Shown here: piece by piece, positions 1 to 5,161 of the stretch
Numbering within the stretch: position 1 is the stretch's first letter
Layout: each line of letters opens with the position of its first letter
NCBI GenBank assembly: GCA_030620455.1
Contig: JAUXEQ010000058.1
Coordinates: forward strand, 1-8,142
Direction of reading: 5' to 3'
Source of the DNA: a bacterium
GTDB taxonomy: Bacteria; UBP14; UBA6098; B30-G16
Length of the DNA: 8,142 bases
Made by a program: the position numbers and the translations under genes
The notes under the pieces: model-generated
What the model saw: the letters and a program-made list of their open reading frames with translations, nothing else
What the model was told of the DNA's origin: nothing
Databases searched by the model: none

Positions 1-458
1 GGATTTACAACAATTTTCTTTATCTCAGAAATTAGTTTTCCAGTATTTACCGGTGATTTTATTCTACCGATTGTTATATGTGGTGAGTATTTATGATTGT
101 CCGACTCTAAACCTATAGACATGCACACATCTTCAATTCCCTTATGTACTACGGACAGTTTATCTATTTCACCATCGACACTGATCCAAACAACTCTCGG
201 TGATCGACCACCGAATGTTCCAATTTTAGATAGTTTAAGATCAATAATTCCTATATCTTCAAGAACCTTTGGAGTTTTGAGCAGTAATGTTTCAATTTGT
301 TTGTAATCTATATTTCCAAGAAAGCGCAATGTTAAATGCATATTTTTCGAATCGACCCATTTTGCCTTTACAGGAAGATTTGAAAGCCTTTTAATTGCAT
401 CGTTATTGACCCAACCTTTTATATTGTCGGGAAGCTCGATCGCAAAAAAACTTCTCAT
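1..458 (-). CDS. thpR: RNA 2',3'-cyclic phosphodiesterase (ThpR/LigT family), C-terminus cut by window edge
   Basis: The frame is open from 458 leftward to base 1 and gives 152 residues without a stop; family members run about 175-190, so only the C-terminal tail is missing. It belongs to the 2H phosphoesterase superfamily: both HxTx catalytic motifs are visible, HLTL at residues 41-44 (in MHLTLRFLG) and HITI at 127-130 (in SPHITIGR). The family opens 2',3'-cyclic phosphate ends of RNA to 2'-phosphomonoesters in the cytosol and can join tRNA halves in vitro. I chose the ATG at 458 because the family typically begins MRxFxAIELP and this reads MRSFFAIELP; AAAAGGAT sits a few bases upstream. An in-frame ATG at 479 would add seven residues (MSNQKDT) and has GAGGAT almost touching it, so the start is not certain. 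It lies 55 bases after cinA in the same direction, matching the cinA-ligT order known elsewhere. The family assignment is secure; the physiological role of ThpR is poorly defined in general. Confidence 0.93.
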   Translation of the reverse strand, partial: MRSFFAIELPDNIKGWVNNDAIKRLSNLPVKAKWVDSKNMHLTLRFLGNIDYKQIETLLLKTPKVLEDIGIIDLKLSKIGTFGGRSPRVVWISVDGEIDKLSVVHKGIEDVCMSIGLESDNHKYSPHITIGRIKSPVNTGKLISEIKKIVVN

Positions 459-513
459 TGTATCCTTTTGGTTGCTCATATCCTCGATTAGGCTTTCCTT
501 CTGTTAATTGTTA

Positions 514-1788
514 TCAATCAGAAATAGAAATAAATTTTCCACCATCCTCAAATTTATAGTTTATAATATCTCCCCATTTTAAAATTACCCAAAGCATATT
601 TAATGCTGCTGTGGTTGTTCGGGTTCTTATCGTGTTTCGACTTCCAACGAAAGTGTATTTTCTAACGTAGACTTTATCCGGTGTAGCTAACGAAATATAA
701 ACCAAACCTACAGGTTTTTCTGGTGTACCACCATCGGGACCAGCTATTCCTGTTATGCCTATACTATAAGTGGACTTAATATTCTTTTTAATTCCGATTG
801 CCATCTGAACAGCAACTTTTGGACTTACAGCGCCGTATTTTATTAAATTGTTTTGTGAAACTCCCAAAAATTTTTTCTTAACTTCATTTGAATAAGATAC
901 TATTCCTCCGAAAAAATAGTTAGAACTTCCTGGAATGTCAACTATTCGTGATGCTAACATTCCACCGGTACAAGATTCGGAAACGGATAAGGTTTCTCTG
1001 CGATCCTTAAGTATTTTACCGATGACCTCTTCAATTCTCTCACTCTCAGTTCTAGTAAAAGTATATTTATTCAGCAACTTATCCAGAATTCCATTAATCT
1101 CTGAAATTTGTGAATGATGACCTGCTGATGCAACAATATCAACTCCTTTTAACGATGGATAGTAAGATATTTCGACTCCTTTGGGAATAGGCAATTTCGA
1201 AATCCAGGTCTCGAGAATCGATTCGGGAACTCCGATTGTTTTAAAAGTGAAAATATATTTTTGAGTACTTGACAGTTTTTTTTTAATCAAACTTTTAGCG
1301 TTTTCAAAAACAACTTCCATCTCAACTGGCGGTCCGGGTAAAAGTAAAATAAGTGTTTTGTTTTGCTTATAAAATATTCCGGGTGCGGTTCCCTCAGGAT
1401 TATTCACGGCAATTCCGTTCTCAGGAACATAGCATTGAACACGATTATTTTCAGGCATTACAAGACCTCTGGTTGAGAATCTTATTCTGTTTTTCTCCTC
1501 AATTTCTTTATGATAAATCATCTCGACATTAAGGAAATTGGTTAGAGCATTTCTGGTTAGGTCGTCTGGTGTCGGACCAAGTCCACCGGTGGTAATGATT
1601 ATGTCAGCTTGTAACACCCCGTTTTTAAATGCAGTAACAAGATTTTCAAGTTTGTCGGGAACAGTTTCGTGATAAACGACTTCTATACCCATATTGAAAA
1701 GTTGACGAGAAAGCCATTGAAAGTTTCTATCTAAAATGCGACCTCTAAGGATTTCATCTCCAACAGTTAAAATTGCAGCAGAATACAT
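514..1788 (-). CDS. cinA: CinA: nucleotide pyrophosphatase / NMN amidohydrolase (PncC domain)
   Basis: Complete 424-residue two-domain CinA. Residues 1-170 form the MoaB/MogA-like (COG1058) domain, with LTVGDEILRGRILDRN near 7-22, TTGGLGPTPDD at 66-76, GTAPG at 133-137 and LPGPPVEM at 150-157. Residues 255-400 form the PncC/CinA C-terminal domain, with SESCTGG at 270-276, GGIVSYSNEVK near 294-304, and GITGIAGPDGGT at 344-355. In characterised homologues the N-domain hydrolyses ADP-ribose and the C-domain deamidates NMN to nicotinate mononucleotide, so the protein salvages pyridine nucleotides in the cytosol. The old competence/damage-inducible name does not imply competence here. The start has a good GGAG five bases upstream. 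It begins 16 bases after pgpA ends and stops with tandem TGA-TAA. The length is normal for the family and every motif I looked for is intact. The C-terminal tail after residue 405 is not recognised. Confidence 0.96.
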   Translation of the reverse strand: MYSAAILTVGDEILRGRILDRNFQWLSRQLFNMGIEVVYHETVPDKLENLVTAFKNGVLQADIIITTGGLGPTPDDLTRNALTNFLNVEMIYHKEIEEKNRIRFSTRGLVMPENNRVQCYVPENGIAVNNPEGTAPGIFYKQNKTLILLLPGPPVEMEVVFENAKSLIKKKLSSTQKYIFTFKTIGVPESILETWISKLPIPKGVEISYYPSLKGVDIVASAGHHSQISEINGILDKLLNKYTFTRTESERIEEVIGKILKDRRETLSVSESCTGGMLASRIVDIPGSSNYFFGGIVSYSNEVKKKFLGVSQNNLIKYGAVSPKVAVQMAIGIKKNIKSTYSIGITGIAGPDGGTPEKPVGLVYISLATPDKVYVRKYTFVGSRNTIRTRTTTAALNMLWVILKWGDIINYKFEDGGKFISISD

Positions 1789-1804
1789 ATTTTCTCCGTA
1801 TTCG

Positions 1805-2260
1805 TTATATTTTGAAGAAAAATTTAATACAAAGCAAAATTATATTTGTGTAAACCCCTACTATAACGTCATCCAATAACACACCCCATCCTCCTTTGAT
1901 TTTTTCGGCTCTTCGAGCGGGAAATATTTTGAAGATGTCAAAAAAACGGAATAAGAAAAATCCTATAACAAAAATATAAATATTTTTTGGGATCCATATA
2001 AATGCGATAGCCATTCCAATAAATTCGTCAAGGACAATTTTTCCATCGTCGGTTTTCCCCCAGAATTTCTTTCCCACACCACAGAAATAAGCTGAGATTG
2101 GGATGAGTATTATAATTGATATGATATAATATATAGATTGAGTGGGTATAAAACACCAAATTATAATTGCGGTAATTGCGCTTGATGCAGTTCCAGAAGC
2201 GATTGGTGAGAAACCTACACCAAAAAATGTAGCGATTAGCTTCTCAAAAAAACTTCTCAT
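1805..2260 (-). CDS. pgpA: phosphatidylglycerophosphatase A
   Basis: Complete 151-residue PgpA-family membrane phosphatase. It removes the phosphate from phosphatidylglycerophosphate to give phosphatidylglycerol, the last step of PG synthesis at the inner membrane. Family motifs are clear: GFSPIASGTASS at residues 16-27, DDGKIVLDEFIG at 71-82, and the segment RFFDIFKIFPARRAEKIKGG (105-124) followed by WGVLLDDVIVG to 135. The acidic residues in the second and third motifs are the expected metal/catalytic ligands. Hydrophobic stretches near 25-60, 82-106 and 131-148 fit several membrane helices. Length is about that of E. coli PgpA without its N-terminal extra residues. The ribosome site is weak (GGAAATAA before ATG), so translation may depend on coupling to upstream reading, although gyrB ends 45 bases earlier. 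Residues are strongly skewed to Ile and Phe, as expected for a membrane protein in an AT-rich genome. Proximity of pgpA to cinA is seen in many bacteria. Confidence 0.94.
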   Translation of the reverse strand: MRSFFEKLIATFFGVGFSPIASGTASSAITAIIIWCFIPTQSIYYIISIIILIPISAYFCGVGKKFWGKTDDGKIVLDEFIGMAIAFIWIPKNIYIFVIGFFLFRFFDIFKIFPARRAEKIKGGWGVLLDDVIVGVYTNIILLCIKFFFKI

Positions 2261-2305
2261 TTATTTCCAGTGGTATGAAAATTTAATATTCTTTCCTAAA
2301 AAACC

Positions 2306-4726
2306 TTAAAAATCTAGATTCCTAACTTTGAGTGCATTTTGTTCGATAAATTCTTTGCGTGGTTCAACTTTTGTTCCCATCAAAATTGAAAAAATTCTGT
2401 CTGCATCCGAAATGTCATGAAGTTTCACTTGTAGAATTCTTCGAGTGGAAGGATTCATTGTTGTATCCCACAATTGGTCAGGATTCATTTCACCCAAACC
2501 TTTGTATCGTTGTATATATTTCCCAACTCGACCATGTTCTTTTATCGTTTCAATTAATCTAGAAAAAGTGTGCAGTGTTATTGCATTATTATTGCATTCA
2601 AATGTCACCGGTGTGGGGATATTATCGTAAACCTTACCTAAAATCGAAGATAGTTCAGCATAATCGGGACTAACTAAAAATCCATGTGATAATTTAAATT
2701 GACCAAAACCACTGGGACCTTCATATCCTATCATTACTGTCCAGCATTCATGCTCTTCATTGAATTCTAGGTTTATATTCAATGTATAGGAAAGAAGTTT
2801 AACATCCATTTCAATAGCTCTAAGTTTAGCGGTTAAAAAATCTTTATCCACTAAGTCTTCTGGTGTTCTAATGTTGTGTTTAATTATAATTTCAAGCAAT
2901 TGAGGTGGTCGTCGATGTCTTTCGAAGAAATCGAGTATTCGCTTTGCTCGAGCAATTTTTTTCATAAGGTTTGTAAGTTCATTTCCAGTAATTAATTTAG
3001 AATTAGAAGTTACTTTAGAATTCTTTACGCCTTCGGAAATAAGGAAGCGATCCATTCCTATATTATCCTTAATATACTGTTCTTTTTTCCCGATTCTGAC
3101 TTTATAAAGAGGGGGTTGAGCAATAAACAGGTGACCATAACTCACCAGCTGAGGCAGATGTCTAAAAATAAAAGTTAGAAGTAATGTTCTAATATGAGCC
3201 CCATCAACATCGGCATCTGTCATAATAATAACTTTACCATAACGGAGCTTTGATATGTCAAGGTCTTCATCGATTCCGGTTCCCAGAGCGGTAATAATAG
3301 TTCGAATCTCCTCATTTTTGAGCATTTTATCGATTCTCGTTTTTTCTACGTTGAGAATTTTACCTCTAAGAGGGAGAATAGCCTGGAAATGTTTATCTCT
3401 TGCCTGTTTTGCTGAACCACCTGCGGAATCTCCCTCAACTAAAAATATTTCAGAAATTGATGAGTCCTTTGTCTGACAATCAGCAAGTTTACCCGGAAGA
3501 GCTGCAGAATCTAATGCCGATTTTCTTCTTATAAGTTCTTTAGCTTGTTTAGCAGCTTCTCGGGCTCTACTTGCATTTAATGCATTTTCCATAATTGCTT
3601 TAGCTTGGTTAGGATTTTCCTCAAGCCAGCAGGATAGTTTTTCATATAAAATTGTATCAACAATTCCCTTAACCTCAGAATTACCGAGCTTAGCTTTAGT
3701 TTGACCTTCAAATTGAGGTTCCATAATTTTAATTGATAACACTGATGTAAGACCTTCTCGAACGTCATTTCCAGTAAGTTGCTCCCCTTTTTTTAAATAA
3801 TTTTTGGACATTGCATAACTGGTTATAGCTCTTGTAACAGCTGTTCGGAAACCAGTAAGGTGTGTTCCACCATCCACGGTATTTATGTTGTTAACAAATG
3901 AGATGATGTTTTCATTGTAACTGTTATTATATTGTATTGCGATTTCAAGTTCAGCATCGTCTTTGCGACCGGATACATAAATAGGCTTTTTAAAAAGTGT
4001 GTTTTTCCCTTCATTAAGATACTTAACAAATTCAACAATACCGCCGGAATATTGAAATGTTTGGGATTCGTCGTGAATTTCATCGATTATCGATATTTCT
4101 ATACCAGCATTAAGAAAGGCAAGTTCTTTTAGCCTTAAGGATAAAATATCGTATGAAAAGTCGGTTGTTTCAAATATTTCATGGTCGGGTTTAAACGTTA
4201 TGCGAGTTCCGCGTTTTTTTGTAATTCCTTTTTTTCGGAGAGGTTCTAATGGAATCCCACGTTTATATTTTTGAACATATACACCACCGTTTCGACGAAT
4301 TTCCAGTTCCAAAAATTCCGAGAGTGCATTGACGACAGAGAGACCAACACCATGAAGTCCACCAGATACTTTATATGTTTTTTTATCAAACTTGCCACCG
4401 GCATGAAGTTTTGTTAAAGCAACTTCAGCTCCAGAAATTCCCATTTCAGGATGAATATCAACAGGGATTCCTCTGCCGTCATCGACAACTGTTGCACTGC
4501 CATCCTGGTGAATTGTAACAGAAATTTTTTTACAGAATCTTGCGAGAGCTTCGTCTATAGAATTGTCAACGATTTCGTAAAGCAGATGATGTAATCCCAT
4601 AGTACCGGTAGAACCAATGTACATCGCAGGTCTTTTGCGAACAGCTTCTAAACCCTCAAGAACCTTGATATCTTCTGCGGTATATTCGGTATCTATACAA
4701 TTTTTTTTCTGGTTTATATCATCCAT
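2306..4726 (-). CDS. gyrB: DNA gyrase subunit B
   Basis: Complete 806-residue GyrB, the ATPase subunit of type IIA topoisomerase that pairs with GyrA to introduce negative supercoils. The GHKL ATPase domain covers about 1-235: EIVDNSIDEA holds catalytic Glu51 and Mg-binding Asn55, DDGRGIP is at 82-88, the ATP lid GGLHGVG at 122-128. The transducer domain has the QTK loop at 342-344 (QTKAKLGN). The TOPRIM domain has EGDSAGG at 431-437, PLRGKILNVE at 452-461 and DADVDG at 504-509. About 560-735 is a long insertion matching the one in E. coli GyrB (804 residues), followed by the C-terminal QRYKGLGEMNPDQLW (739-753). That last block and the overall length favour GyrB over ParE. The ATG at 4726 has no Shine-Dalgarno, only an A/T-rich leader; residues before about 17 are poorly conserved in the family, so a slightly different start is possible. 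It appears to head the pgpA-cinA-thpR run. No gyrA, dnaA or recF is visible. Confidence 0.98.
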   Translation of the reverse strand: MDDINQKKNCIDTEYTAEDIKVLEGLEAVRKRPAMYIGSTGTMGLHHLLYEIVDNSIDEALARFCKKISVTIHQDGSATVVDDGRGIPVDIHPEMGISGAEVALTKLHAGGKFDKKTYKVSGGLHGVGLSVVNALSEFLELEIRRNGGVYVQKYKRGIPLEPLRKKGITKKRGTRITFKPDHEIFETTDFSYDILSLRLKELAFLNAGIEISIIDEIHDESQTFQYSGGIVEFVKYLNEGKNTLFKKPIYVSGRKDDAELEIAIQYNNSYNENIISFVNNINTVDGGTHLTGFRTAVTRAITSYAMSKNYLKKGEQLTGNDVREGLTSVLSIKIMEPQFEGQTKAKLGNSEVKGIVDTILYEKLSCWLEENPNQAKAIMENALNASRAREAAKQAKELIRRKSALDSAALPGKLADCQTKDSSISEIFLVEGDSAGGSAKQARDKHFQAILPLRGKILNVEKTRIDKMLKNEEIRTIITALGTGIDEDLDISKLRYGKVIIMTDADVDGAHIRTLLLTFIFRHLPQLVSYGHLFIAQPPLYKVRIGKKEQYIKDNIGMDRFLISEGVKNSKVTSNSKLITGNELTNLMKKIARAKRILDFFERHRRPPQLLEIIIKHNIRTPEDLVDKDFLTAKLRAIEMDVKLLSYTLNINLEFNEEHECWTVMIGYEGPSGFGQFKLSHGFLVSPDYAELSSILGKVYDNIPTPVTFECNNNAITLHTFSRLIETIKEHGRVGKYIQRYKGLGEMNPDQLWDTTMNPSTRRILQVKLHDISDADRIFSILMGTKVEPRKEFIEQNALKVRNLDF

Positions 4727-4757
4727 AAAAATAAAAATTTAGTTAAAATTACGATTT

Positions 4758-4784
4758 ATTATAATTTTTTTGGTAAAAATTATA
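4758..4784 (-). promoter_or_regulatory. candidate -10 boxes for gyrB
   Basis: On the minus strand, TATAAT occurs at 4784-4779 and again at 4763-4758, about 32-58 bases upstream of the gyrB ATG, a plausible distance for a promoter. Neither has a good -35: the hexamers 17 bases upstream are TTTATT and TTTATA. Because the region is nearly all A/T, such matches arise easily. Low confidence. Confidence 0.3.
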
Positions 4785-4785
4785 A
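4759..4785. repeat. 11-bp perfect inverted repeat in the gyrB leader
   Basis: TTATAATTTTT (4759-4769) and AAAAATTATAA (4775-4785) are exact reverse complements around a five-base centre, TTGGT. The element lies 33-59 bases upstream of the gyrB start and contains TATAAT boxes on both strands. It could be an operator, a symmetric promoter core or a stem-loop in the gyrB 5' leader. All pairs are A:T, so RNA folding would be weak and chance in such AT-rich DNA is possible. Confidence 0.4.
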
Positions 4786-4998
4786 ATGTTTCTTGGATTA
4801 AAATAAAATAATTTTATATTTTGTAAAATCAAGGACTATAATAAGGGAATTTTTTAATAGTATTAATGTAGTTTAATTATTATTTGAGATAGGAATAGAC
4901 ACGAATCTTAGAGTAAAATTATCATGTGCCGACATAGTTTTTTGAGATTCAAGGAGGTAGGAGAAAAAAAAAAGTTCTATGTTATTTAAAAAAAACAC

Positions 4999-5040
4999 TT
5001 GCGGAGTTTTTTTGAGTAAATATCTTTACAAAAATAAATA
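4999..5040 (+). promoter_or_regulatory. candidate promoter for the secreted repeat protein
   Basis: Two overlapping readings are possible. In sigma70 style, TTGAGT (5012-5017), a 17-base spacer, then TAAATA (5035-5040). In Bacteroidetes style, TTG (4999-5001), a 19-base spacer, then TATCTTTA (5021-5028), close to TAnnTTTG. Both would start transcripts about 110-135 bases before the ATG at 5162. Neither match is strong. A perfect but isolated TATAAT at 4837-4842 has no -35 and lies much further upstream. Confidence 0.25.
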
Positions 5041-5147
5041 TCTGATTTGCTGTCTTAAAAAAGGGGGCTCTTATATGTTTTTTTCATTGTTTAATGCCAA
5101 TGGACTGTTTAACGATTTTTACCAAAAAGGAAAACAAAAATTCTTAA

Positions 5148-5154
5148 AAGGAGG
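5148..5154 (+). promoter_or_regulatory. strong Shine-Dalgarno deciding the start at 5162
   Basis: AAGGAGG ends seven bases before the ATG at 5162, an ideal anti-Shine-Dalgarno match and spacing. It also sits directly before a codon series reading as a classic signal peptide, so it decides the start among three in-frame ATGs (4979, 5075, 5162). It contrasts with gyrB, which has no such site. Confidence 0.8.
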
Positions 5155-5161
5155 AAAGGCT

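Larger units (their letters stand above)
4727..5161. promoter_or_regulatory. AT-rich divergent intergenic region between gyrB and the secreted-protein gene
   Basis: These 435 bases separate two divergently transcribed genes and must hold both promoters. The gyrB-proximal half is extremely A/T-rich, with an inverted repeat and TATAAT-like boxes. The other half has purine-rich stretches (4951-4970) and candidate promoter elements near 4999-5040. I see no tRNA, no convincing riboswitch and no strong terminator. From 4961 to 5161 the frame of the downstream gene is open, so part of this stretch could code for an N-terminal extension, although the start at 5162 is much better supported. Confidence 0.6.

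Noticed and set aside
97..306. 69-codon plus-strand ORF at the left edge
   Set aside because: It is antisense to thpR, whose frame shows both HxTx motifs; the plus-strand product matches nothing I recognise.
514..1788. Evidence for a competence system from the cinA name
   Set aside because: CinA/PncC is widespread in non-competent bacteria as a nucleotide salvage enzyme, and no com genes are visible.
2359..4132. Several short ORFs in other frames inside gyrB
   Set aside because: All lie within a full-length, motif-complete gyrB and have no ribosome site or recognisable product.
4924..4946. ATGT-GCCG-ACAT hairpin followed by T-run
   Set aside because: Only four base pairs; chance is likely.
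4988..5013. A-run, CAC, TTGCG, GAG, T-run resembling an intrinsic terminator
   Set aside because: The stem is almost all A:T with a central mismatch, too weak to claim, and there is no upstream plus-strand gene to terminate.
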